A DNA stretch of 42,587 nt from Bacteroides sp. Its GTDB lineage: Bacteria; Bacteroidota; Bacteroidia; Bacteroidales; Muribaculaceae. Location of the stretch: the NCBI GenBank assembly GCA_014801225.1, contig JAAVEO010000012.1, forward strand, positions 1 to 42,587, written 5' to 3'. Under the pieces are notes generated by a model, which searched no databases, was not told the DNA's origin, and was given only the letters and a program-made list of their open reading frames with translations. Position 1 is the stretch's first letter, and each line of letters begins with the position of its first letter. The translations under genes were made by a program, and so were the position numbers. Below, in pieces: positions 1-7,348 of the stretch.

Positions 1-1038
1 GAGATCACCGTAGCGGAGACCCCGGCCTCCGGCGTTGTCATAGACAAGGAGGCCCTCGGTATCACCGGCGACAACCTTGAGATGCGCGTAGGAGATACCA
101 AGACCATCAACGTGACCGTTGAGCCGGCCACAACAACCGACAAAGCGGTGACCTTTGAAAGCAGTAATGCTGCGGTTGCCACGGTCGACGCCGACAGCAA
201 TGTTACCGCCCTCGCCCTCGGTCAGACGACAGTCACCATCACAGCCAAGTCGGGTGTCAGCACCTCGATAACTGTCAATGTCGTTGCAACACCGGCTGCC
301 TCAATTAGTTTGAACAAAAATGCAGCTACCCTGAAAGCGACTGAGACTACAACACTCGAAGCCACCGTAGGCCCTGCAACCACTACCGACAAGACAGTGA
401 CATGGTCAACTTCCGATGCTACGATCGCAACCGTAGATGAGAACGGCATAGTCACCGCCATATCCGTCGGCAAAGCCACCATCACGGCCACTACTGCAAA
501 CGGTCTGACCGCAACCTGCGAGATCACCGTAGCTGAGACCCCGGCCTCCGGCGTTGTCATAGACAAGGAGGCTCTCGGTATCACCGGCGACAACCTTGAG
601 ATGCGCGTAGGCGATGTCAAGACTATCAATGTTACTGTAGAGCCTGAGACGACTACCGACAAGTCGGTGACTTTCTCCAGCAGCGCCCCTGAGGTTGCCA
701 CGGTCGATGCCAACGGCATTGTGACAGCCCTCGCCCTCGGTCAGACGACAGTCACCATCACAGCCAAGTCTGGAGTAAGCACCTCAATAACTGTCAATGT
801 CGTCGCTACACCTGCCGCCTCGATCACGCTAAATAAGACCGAGGCCACACTTAAGGCCACGGAGACATTAGACCTCGAAGCCTCCGTAGGCCCTACAACC
901 ACCACTGACAAGACAGTGACATGGTCTACTTCCGATGCCTCGATCGCCACCATAGACGAGAACGGCGTCGTAACCGCCATATCCGTCGGCAAAGCCACCA
1001 TCACCGCCACAACCGCAAACGGTCTGACCGCAACCTGC
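1..1038 (+). repeat. Two tandem 519-bp units within the Big_2 protein gene
   Basis: The unit beginning GAGATCACCGTAGC at base 1 restarts at 520, and the next Big_2 junction (GAGATCACGGTTG) falls at 1039, giving a period of exactly 519 bp (173 codons). Each unit encodes two Big_2 domains. The copies are nearly identical over long stretches (for example the TPASGVVIDKEALGITGDN segment), which indicates recent duplication. More copies may lie upstream of the window. Confidence 0.9.
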
Positions 1039-2268
1039 GAGATCACGGTTGTTCATCGTGATGTTCCCGAGCCTAAGGCCATGATTAATGGAGATCAGTT
1101 TGATCTGCTCAGTGGGGAATCTCTGAATCTGAAAGTCAGCTATAACGGCGGACTTGAAAGCGGTTGGAGCTTTGACTGGCATATAAACGACAATCAGACT
1201 CCTGTAGCTGATAAGGCAGAGTATGAATTTGTTGAAAGTAAAGCCGGTGAATACCTCGTCAGTGTGCGTGCAGTCAATAACTGCGATGGAGAGGTGATAT
1301 ATGACCGTACATTTACTGTCGCAGTGAGCGTATGGGCACTCCCTCAGCTACCCGACGAAGATGAGATCAATGTAGATGCCCCGACTTCGGCTACAGTCAA
1401 TGATGGTGTTGTGCGTGTCCGTCAGGACGAGACACTCACCCTCAGTGTGGAAGAAGGTAGAGGGGGATATGCTGACGGTTGGACCTATGATTGGACTACA
1501 GATGAAAACTTTATAGCCGACGGCTCTGCAATAGAAGTCATCGCCACGATGAAAGATGGAGAATCCAAAGCCATTGAACGTCGAAACTATCTTGTGAAAG
1601 TCAAGAACAGCATTCCTGATGGAACCGTTTGGGCTGAAAACTCTTTAAGCATCGCAACTGATGTATATCGCCGTCCGGTGACGCCGGCCTCCTTGGTTCG
1701 CAAAGGGGATGGTACCACCCATACCTTGATATGTATGCTGACAGTCGCCAACGATCAGCTGTCTCCATTGGGGTATAGTTTTGTCTACGGTTATGAGGCA
1801 GCTGACGGCAGCGATCATGAGATTGCACGTACCGATAAGCGATATTGCCGTGCCTCGGAGCAGGTGTATGACAATCCCTCCAACCGCTTCTGGGTATATG
1901 CTGTGTGGACGTACGACGATGGTTGCACCGTAAGCAGTGGCAAGCGCTACCTTGACGGCAGTGTGGATGAAGAGTTCAACGCCTCCGTATTCAATCCATC
2001 GCAGACAGATACACGCGGTGCTGATTTCAGCAAATCAGATAATTGGATAAAGATTTCAGGTAATTCTGTGGGTATTTCTGTTGATAGCGATAGCGATACT
2101 GCCATAGCCTTATACAATGCCGTCGGAATCATGATTCGTTCAATGATTGTAGAGGCCGGAACTTCTGTACGTGAGCAGATAGACTTCAGCACTCTTTCCG
2201 AGGGTATATACATTGTTAATGTGACATCGGGCAATGAAGCCGTATCACGTAAATTCAAGGTTAAGTAA
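1..2268 (+). CDS. Big_2 Ig-repeat surface protein with T9SS-like C-terminal tail (5' partial)
   Basis: The frame is open from base 1, so the true start lies upstream; 755 residues are visible. The first 345 residues are four bacterial Ig-like (Big_2) domains with the recurring patterns TTTDK.VT(F/W), ATVD..G.VTA and G.(T/A)T(V/I)T, arranged as two near-identical 173-residue units. Next come PKD-like beta-sandwich regions (roughly residues 350-640; W-x-FDW and WTYDW motifs). The last ~70 residues (ALYNAVGIMIRS... GIYIVNV... KFKVK) match the general form of type IX secretion C-terminal sorting domains. I infer an exported, cell-surface or secreted adhesin-like protein; substrate unknown. The next gene begins 2 nt after the stop, so the two are probably co-transcribed. 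Confidence 0.85.
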   Translation, partial: EITVAETPASGVVIDKEALGITGDNLEMRVGDTKTINVTVEPATTTDKAVTFESSNAAVATVDADSNVTALALGQTTVTITAKSGVSTSITVNVVATPAASISLNKNAATLKATETTTLEATVGPATTTDKTVTWSTSDATIATVDENGIVTAISVGKATITATTANGLTATCEITVAETPASGVVIDKEALGITGDNLEMRVGDVKTINVTVEPETTTDKSVTFSSSAPEVATVDANGIVTALALGQTTVTITAKSGVSTSITVNVVATPAASITLNKTEATLKATETLDLEASVGPTTTTDKTVTWSTSDASIATIDENGVVTAISVGKATITATTANGLTATCEITVVHRDVPEPKAMINGDQFDLLSGESLNLKVSYNGGLESGWSFDWHINDNQTPVADKAEYEFVESKAGEYLVSVRAVNNCDGEVIYDRTFTVAVSVWALPQLPDEDEINVDAPTSATVNDGVVRVRQDETLTLSVEEGRGGYADGWTYDWTTDENFIADGSAIEVIATMKDGESKAIERRNYLVKVKNSIPDGTVWAENSLSIATDVYRRPVTPASLVRKGDGTTHTLICMLTVANDQLSPLGYSFVYGYEAADGSDHEIARTDKRYCRASEQVYDNPSNRFWVYAVWTYDDGCTVSSGKRYLDGSVDEEFNASVFNPSQTDTRGADFSKSDNWIKISGNSVGISVDSDSDTAIALYNAVGIMIRSMIVEAGTSVREQIDFSTLSEGIYIVNVTSGNEAVSRKFKVK

Positions 2269-2270
2269 AG

Positions 2271-3164
2271 ATGAAAACAGCTTTAAAATATATAACTACT
2301 GCGTTCCTTGCCGTGGGAGCCTTAAACTCCCACGCGCAGGGGAACGCGCTCGGTAGTCGTTTTTCCGTAAAAGCACATGGTGAAATCGGAGTCGGCAGTG
2401 CTTTGAGTATGAAAACTCCGCAGGCCTTTTTGTCAAATAAGTCGTCGATGAACAGTTTCGGCGTTGATTTCGGCTACATGTTCTGGCAGCATAATGGCAT
2501 GAGTCTGGGTGTTAATGCCGGTCTTGATTATGACATGATTAATGCCAAGTTCAGCATCGGAAGTATGAAATACGACTATGCGGCCGGAGCGGATGCCGAT
2601 ATGGATGGCAATACCTACCGCCGCTATTATCAATTAAGTAATCTCTGTCAGGAAATTGGCTTGGAATACATTTCCATACCGGTGTATTTGAATTTCACCT
2701 ACCGTTTCAACGAATGGATAGGTGTGTATGCCAATGCGGGCATTAAACCCGGCTTCAACACCTGTGGCAAGATAAAATCGGTAAGCGGTGAGGTGTATAG
2801 CTATGGTATATATCCACAGTATGACAACCTGATGATTGACGAAGAGTGGCTCAATGACTTTGGTAATAGTAAACTGACAGACTCGCAAGTAGTCGCTCCC
2901 GAGATTAATAGCTTCAATATGTCGCTACTTGCCGGTGCGGGAGTTGAAGCGAAAATTTATGGTCCGCTGTTTGCTACTGTCGGGATGAACTACAATGCCG
3001 GACTTACCAATGTATTTAAGAGCAATTCGGAAGTAGGGTCTACAATACCATTGGTAAGTTATACCGTGGCTGACGGTCAGAAGGCTGAATCGCTCTCATC
3101 CATGATGAGCAAAAGCAAATTCTCCCATTTTGCCGTTAACATAGCTCTCATCTACCGATTCTAA
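2271..3164 (+). CDS. Outer-membrane beta-barrel protein
   Basis: 297 residues with a signal peptide (KTALKYITTAFLAVGALNSHAQ, cleavage near residue 23). The rest alternates short amphipathic strands with loops (GEIGVGSAL, FGVDFGYMFW, LGVNAGLDY, VYANAGIKPGF, LAGAGVEAKI, ATVGMNYNAGL) and ends in an aromatic residue, NIALIYRF, as outer-membrane barrels usually do. The start ATG is 2 nt after the stop of the Ig-repeat gene, which suggests translational coupling; the pair may form a surface complex, but that is inference. A strong terminator follows at 3207. The exact family is not recognised; it resembles the OmpA/PorT-like barrel proteins of Bacteroidetes. Confidence 0.8.
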   Translation: MKTALKYITTAFLAVGALNSHAQGNALGSRFSVKAHGEIGVGSALSMKTPQAFLSNKSSMNSFGVDFGYMFWQHNGMSLGVNAGLDYDMINAKFSIGSMKYDYAAGADADMDGNTYRRYYQLSNLCQEIGLEYISIPVYLNFTYRFNEWIGVYANAGIKPGFNTCGKIKSVSGEVYSYGIYPQYDNLMIDEEWLNDFGNSKLTDSQVVAPEINSFNMSLLAGAGVEAKIYGPLFATVGMNYNAGLTNVFKSNSEVGSTIPLVSYTVADGQKAESLSSMMSKSKFSHFAVNIALIYRF

Positions 3165-3206
3165 TTTGTCAGTCATTATAGACTTTGAATTTGGCCCGGA
3201 GTTCAG

Positions 3207-3239
3207 AATGGGTGTTTTTCTTAGCGAAAAACACCCATT
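3207..3239 (+). terminator. Intrinsic terminator after the barrel protein gene
   Basis: A perfect 14-bp stem (3207-3220 with 3226-3239, AATGGGTGTTTTTC and its complement) closes a 5-nt loop, and a T-rich tract (TTCCGTTTTTAT) follows. It lies 43 nt after the stop codon at 3164. Confidence 0.85.
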
Positions 3240-3276
3240 TCCGTTTTTATAGATCAAAATGATGAGGCAATTTGAT

Positions 3277-3626
3277 GGGCCGCAGATGGGGACCTCGGCC
3301 TGCTTCGCGGCACCAGGATTTTCGCAGATTGCCGCTCTTTTAAATTACCGCAGGGATTGGTAATCCGTGTAATACCGGCAATGTAGGGTTCGCGACCTGT
3401 CGCGACCTCTGCCGCCGCCCCCGATTTCGTAACCGATCAACCCGGAATAATCAATCCGGGTGAAATGGCGGCTACGGTCGCGACAGGTCGCGAACCCTAC
3501 ATGAGTAATCGGTAATTGAATAGATAGAAATTGATGAGAATGGCGTGGCAATCGGTAATTTTTGCAATTGACAATCTGCGCTCATCCGGCCGCCGCGAAG
3601 CAGGCCGGTTCCCAATCTGCGGACCG
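3277..3626. repeat. ~350-bp imperfect palindrome with nested hairpins
   Basis: Outer arms 3277-3311 and 3592-3626 are inverted copies (core GGCCTGCTTCGCGGC exact, flanked by CGCAGAT and its complement). Inner arms 3381-3407 and 3476-3502 are a perfect 27-bp inverted pair, and each holds its own hairpin (TCGCGAC-CT-GTCGCGA). The centre carries a further 6-bp stem (CCCGGA/TCCGGG, 3441-3460). CGCAGAT words face inward on the left and outward (ATCTGCG) on the right. No coding frame is convincing. It resembles a MITE or REP/BIME-type intergenic element; no target-site duplication was identified. The rest of the 784-bp gap (3627-3948) holds further ATCTGCG words, the hairpin at 3722 and the degP 5' region, with no clear consensus promoter. 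Confidence 0.75.
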
Positions 3627-3721
3627 CCAATTTGCAAAAAAAGATCTGCGCCCGATCCCGCGGGCCCAATCCCCGTGAATCTGCGACCAAAAAATAAGCG
3701 ACATTAAGAAAGATATTATGT

Positions 3722-3770
3722 AGAACCTTCCCGGCGCTTTAACATTCATTAAAAGCGGCGGGAAGGTTCT
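3722..3770. terminator. Strong hairpin, possible terminator or boundary element
   Basis: Arms 3722-3740 and 3752-3770 (AGAACCTTCCCGGCGCTTT and its complement) pair over 19 positions with one mismatch around an 11-nt loop. The following bases are ATTAAATTATTTT. It lies 180 bp upstream of the protease gene, so it may end read-through from the palindromic region rather than belong to a gene. Confidence 0.5.
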
Positions 3771-3948
3771 ATTAAATTATTTTAAATGTGGAGTGGGAGA
3801 GGGGTGGGTAGTGTAATATCGGAGAGGTTTTTGCATTCTCTATTGTAGAACACTGATTGTTGTCGAGATTCGGCAATAATGAGCAGTACAATGATTTTGA
3901 ATTAACCTGCGGAGGTTACTTCCGACCTCCCAAAACGATATTATATAT

Positions 3949-5442
3949 ATGAAGAGACAATTTATCGCGGCCGCCGTAGCGGCTTTCGCCATGATTGGCG
4001 CTCCTCTATCGGTTTTCGCAGGCTCTGTCCAAGATGCCGATTCTCAAGGCAGCTTTATCCGCACTGCCTCCCCCTCTGCTTTCGAGAATGATTTTACCGT
4101 AGCTGCAGAAAAGACGGTCAATACCGTGGTCTGCATCAAGAGTTTCACCTCCCGTCAGCAGGGAGGTTATGGCGGAGGTGGTTATAACGACCCCTTCGGA
4201 ATGTTTGATTTCTTCTTCGGTCCGCAGGAACGCCAACAGCCTCGTCAGCCCCAGCAGAAAAAGGGTGAACCCGTACAGAGTGGCCTCGGCTCCGGCGTTA
4301 TCATGACAGAGGACGGATACATTGTCACCAACAACCATGTGGTGGAAGGTGCTGACAAACTGGAAGTACTCCTCAACGACAACTCCACTTACGAAGCACG
4401 TATTGTAGGCACCGATGAGGCCACCGACCTCGCTCTCATCAAGATTGATGCCAAAGGACTCGATTTCATCACCTTCGGCGACAGCGAGACTCTCAAAGTT
4501 GGCGAATGGGTGTTGGCCGTAGGCAACCCTTTCGGATTTAATTCTACCGTGACTGCCGGTATCGTCAGCGCCAAGGCGCGTAGCCTCGGACAGAACGCCC
4601 ACCGCGGCCGCATGGGTATCGAAAGCTTTATCCAGACTGATGCCGCCCTCAATCCCGGCAACTCCGGCGGTGCGCTCGTCAATCTCAAAGGTGAACTCGT
4701 TGGTATCAACTCCGCTATCTACAGCAATACCGGCAGCTACTCCGGTTTCTCATTCGCTATCCCCACCACTATAGTGAAGAAGGTAATGACGGATATCCGC
4801 CAGTATGGCACAGTACAGCGCGCGGTGCTCGGATGTACAGTGGCCGAACTCGATGCCAAGCTTGCCAAAGAGAAAAATATTACAGCCACCAAGACCGGCC
4901 TTCTGGTCAATAGCGTAAGCGACAGAAGTACAGCCAAAGAGCTCGGTCTGCAGGAGAACGACGTTATCACCAGCATCAACGGAGTGGAAGTGGCCAACCA
5001 TGCACAGCTTGTGGAACAGCTCAATAAATTCCGCCCGGGCGACACTATCACTCTTACATACGTCCGTGATAACAAGAAGGTGACAAAGAGCGGTGTGCTC
5101 CGCAATACGCAGGGTAACACCGGAATCACCAAGAAGGGCGACTTCTCGGAAATCGGTTGTGCGTTCATGAAGATCAGCAACGAGACCAAGAACAACCTCG
5201 GTATCAGCAACGGCGTACAGGTGACCGGTATCAAGCCGGGTGCTTTCAAGGATGCCGGTATCAAGGATGGATTCATCATCACTGAGATCAACGGAAGTGT
5301 CGTAAATACGGCAGATGATGTGGAATATATCTATAACAACATCATGAAGAGCGACGACACCGACAAAGTAATGTTCCTCACCGGTCTTTATCCCACAGGA
5401 AAGAAATACTACTATGCTGTAAATCTCTCTGACGAAGAGTAA
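3949..5442 (+). CDS. degP: Do/HtrA-family periplasmic serine protease (DegP/DegQ-like)
   Basis: 497 residues. A signal peptide (KRQFIAAAVAAFAMIGAPLSVFA, cleavage near residue 24) sends it to the periplasm. A trypsin-like domain carries the full triad: H130 (TNNHVV), D160 (TDLALI) and S239 (GNSGGA). Two PDZ domains follow (about residues 290-375 and 395-490). A Gly/Gln-rich linker with FFFGPQ (residues ~70-105) precedes the protease domain, like the LA loop region of Do proteases. The family degrades or refolds damaged envelope proteins. The 5' untranslated region contains a small hairpin (GGAGGT 3911-3916 with ACCTCC 3925-3930). DegP and DegQ cannot be separated from sequence alone. Confidence 0.95.
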   Translation: MKRQFIAAAVAAFAMIGAPLSVFAGSVQDADSQGSFIRTASPSAFENDFTVAAEKTVNTVVCIKSFTSRQQGGYGGGGYNDPFGMFDFFFGPQERQQPRQPQQKKGEPVQSGLGSGVIMTEDGYIVTNNHVVEGADKLEVLLNDNSTYEARIVGTDEATDLALIKIDAKGLDFITFGDSETLKVGEWVLAVGNPFGFNSTVTAGIVSAKARSLGQNAHRGRMGIESFIQTDAALNPGNSGGALVNLKGELVGINSAIYSNTGSYSGFSFAIPTTIVKKVMTDIRQYGTVQRAVLGCTVAELDAKLAKEKNITATKTGLLVNSVSDRSTAKELGLQENDVITSINGVEVANHAQLVEQLNKFRPGDTITLTYVRDNKKVTKSGVLRNTQGNTGITKKGDFSEIGCAFMKISNETKNNLGISNGVQVTGIKPGAFKDAGIKDGFIITEINGSVVNTADDVEYIYNNIMKSDDTDKVMFLTGLYPTGKKYYYAVNLSDEE

Positions 5443-5477
5443 TCTCGTCGTTCCCACATCATTCTGATTTTACACAG

Positions 5478-5518
5478 ATCGGAGGAAATATCCGCAATTT
5501 GCAGATATTTCCTCCGAT
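5478..5518 (+). terminator. Intrinsic terminator after the HtrA protease gene
   Basis: A 15-bp perfect stem (5478-5492 with 5504-5518, ATCGGAGGAAATATC and its complement) around an 11-nt loop, followed by TCATATTTACCTTTTTTA. It begins 36 nt after the stop codon. Confidence 0.85.
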
Positions 5519-5641
5519 TCATATTTACCTTTTTTATCCATATACTATATATAGACATGATACCAACAAAATTTATCTCTCTTTTATACTTTTCAGAGGT
5601 AAATAAGCGTTATAATGTAGTTGCAGAATCTCCTCCCCGAC

Positions 5642-5672
5642 TTGCCGATGTTGAAGAAATTTTGTAATTTTG
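5642..5672 (+). promoter_or_regulatory. Bacteroidetes-type promoter for the 5713 gene
   Basis: A -7 element TAATTTTG (5665-5672) fits TAnnTTTG exactly. A TTG near 5642-5644 is a weak -33 match about 20 bp upstream. The start would fall near 5678, about 35 nt before the ATG at 5713. Confidence 0.6.
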
Positions 5673-5712
5673 CAGGAATTTTCCGAGCAAAAGCGGCAAG
5701 ATTCTGATATCT

Positions 5713-6369
5713 ATGAATAGAGAAGCATTAAAAAAGGATACAACACGCTACTGTTTTCTCAAGGCTTTGAGCGGAACGCTTATCATGCTGGCTTTAACAT
5801 GGGCCGGAGTCCCTGCCGTAATGGCAGCTACTCCTAAAGTGAATACAGAAGGAGCCGATGGAGTCAAGAAGGAGCGTGAAAGTCTGTTCCCGAATAGTTC
5901 GAGAAGTCTTGCCACAAGCCATTTCACATGGGGTGCGGAGGTAGGCTCCTCAATCGACCTTTCGGGGCATGATATGTCTACTTTTGATGCAGATGTTCTT
6001 GTCGGGTATAAGAATCCCGTGATTCGGTTGGCCGGAATTGGTGCCGGAATACATCGCGCTTTCGGTAACGGTAATAATTTCGTTCCCCTTTATGCCGTAT
6101 TCCGCAGTTCGTTCCGCAGCAAGCCCTCTCTCTGCTTCTTTCACCTCAAGGCCGGATATTCATTCAATACTATTGGTGATTCCCCAACCTTCGGCGACTG
6201 GGTCGGCTCGATAGGATGTGGTGTGAATCTCGCCATGAGCAAGAGCTTCCAGAGCCACATTCTCTTGGCTTTCGGATTTCGTCACTTCAATAAGCGCCAT
6301 CAGTCGGAAGTGAAAATCGATGTGAAAGACGTATATATGGCGCAGATTTCCTTCGGTGTCAATTTCTGA
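5713..6369 (+). CDS. Small barrel-like envelope protein, unknown function
   Basis: 218 residues. The N-terminus has a long basic start and a hydrophobic stretch (residues ~17-38, ending PAVMA) that can serve as a signal peptide. The mature part shows alternating strands typical of outer-membrane barrels (FTWGAEVGSSIDL, FDADVLVGYKN, IRLAGIGAGIHRAF, FHLKAGYSFN, GSIGCGVNLAM, HILLAFGFRHF) and ends with MAQISFGVNF, an aromatic C-terminus. I do not recognise a named family. It has its own promoter and sits 53 nt upstream of rpoD, so some rpoD transcription may come from here. A possible alternative is a secreted soluble beta protein. Confidence 0.7.
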   Translation: MNREALKKDTTRYCFLKALSGTLIMLALTWAGVPAVMAATPKVNTEGADGVKKERESLFPNSSRSLATSHFTWGAEVGSSIDLSGHDMSTFDADVLVGYKNPVIRLAGIGAGIHRAFGNGNNFVPLYAVFRSSFRSKPSLCFFHLKAGYSFNTIGDSPTFGDWVGSIGCGVNLAMSKSFQSHILLAFGFRHFNKRHQSEVKIDVKDVYMAQISFGVNF

Positions 6370-6398
6370 AGGAAGAATTTTAAATTAGAAAACAGGCA

Positions 6399-6407
6399 TA
6401 ATATTTG
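6399..6407 (+). promoter_or_regulatory. Possible rpoD promoter -7 element
   Basis: TAATATTTG resembles TAnnTTTG but with three spacer bases instead of two, and no clear -33 TTTG is visible. It lies 16 nt before the rpoD start. Weak call. Confidence 0.3.
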
Positions 6408-6422
6408 CAGTAGAATACTACT

Positions 6423-7274
6423 ATGAGACAATTAAAGATCAACAAATCCATCACCACTCGTAACGCCTCTCTCGATAAATACCTTCAGGAGATCGGACGT
6501 GAGGAACGTATTACGGTTGCGGAGGAGGTGGAGCTTGCCCAGCGTATCCAGAACGGCGATCAGAAGGCTCTTGACAAACTCGTGAGAGCCAATCTCCGAT
6601 TCGTCGTGTCGGTGGCCAAGCAGTATCAGAACCAGGGACTGAGTCTCCCCGACCTGATCAACGAGGGTAACCTCGGCTTGATTCGTGCCGCCCAGAAATT
6701 TGACGAGACCCGCGGTTTTAAGTTTATCTCTTATGCCGTATGGTGGATTCGCCAGAGTATCCTTCAGGCTCTCGCTGAGCAGAGCCGTATCGTGCGCCTT
6801 CCCCTCAATCAGGTAGGCAGCCTCAACAAGATTACCAAAGAGCTCGCTAAATTCGAGCAGGAAAATGAGCGTCGCCCTTCGGCCGAAGAGCTTGCCGAAC
6901 GCCTCGATCTTCCCGTTGACAAAGTGAGCGATACGCTTAAGGTATCCGGACGTCAGGTGTCAGTCGACGCTCCTTTTGCCGAAGGAGAGGATAATACACT
7001 TCTCGATGTGCTTTCCGACGACGATGCACCCATGACCGACTCAGTACTTACTCAGGAGAGCCTTGCAAAAGAGATCGACCGAGCCCTTCGTCAGCTTGGC
7101 GAGCGTGAGCGCGAAATCGTCAGAATGTTCTTCGGTATCGGTTGTCAGGAGAAAACTCTGGAAGAGATCGGTATCAAATTCGATCTTACCCGCGAGCGTG
7201 TACGCCAGATCAAAGAGAAAGCTATCCGTCGCCTCAAAGGCCAGAACAGCGAGCTACTCAAGAGCTATCTCTAA
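6423..7274 (+). CDS. rpoD: RNA polymerase primary sigma factor (short RpoD type)
   Basis: 283 residues, the length usual for the Bacteroidetes housekeeping sigma and much shorter than E. coli RpoD because region 1.1 and the non-conserved region are absent. Visible regions: 1.2 ([16 protein letters not shown]), 2.1-2.4 ([52 protein letters not shown]), 3 ([16 protein letters not shown]) and 4.2 helix-turn-helix ([20 protein letters not shown]). It directs core polymerase to the TTTG/TAnnTTTG promoters seen elsewhere in this window. A 23-bp bidirectional terminator follows. Confidence 0.95.
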   Translation: MRQLKINKSITTRNASLDKYLQEIGREERITVAEEVELAQRIQNGDQKALDKLVRANLRFVVSVAKQYQNQGLSLPDLINEGNLGLIRAAQKFDETRGFKFISYAVWWIRQSILQALAEQSRIVRLPLNQVGSLNKITKELAKFEQENERRPSAEELAERLDLPVDKVSDTLKVSGRQVSVDAPFAEGEDNTLLDVLSDDDAPMTDSVLTQESLAKEIDRALRQLGEREREIVRMFFGIGCQEKTLEEIGIKFDLTRERVRQIKEKAIRRLKGQNSELLKSYL

Positions 7275-7285
7275 CCTCAAATTAA

Positions 7286-7337
7286 ATAAATAAAAAGCGG
7301 ATATATCGCCTGCCCGATATATCCGCTTTTTATTTAT
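7286..7337. terminator. Bidirectional terminator between rpoD and the M3 peptidase gene
   Basis: A perfect 23-bp stem (7286-7308 with 7315-7337) around a 6-nt loop, with A-rich left and T-rich right ends (AAAAAGCGG... CCGCTTTTT). It serves both rpoD (plus) and the converging peptidase gene (minus), whose stop is 12 nt away. Confidence 0.9.
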
Positions 7338-7348
7338 GGTTGAAATAT

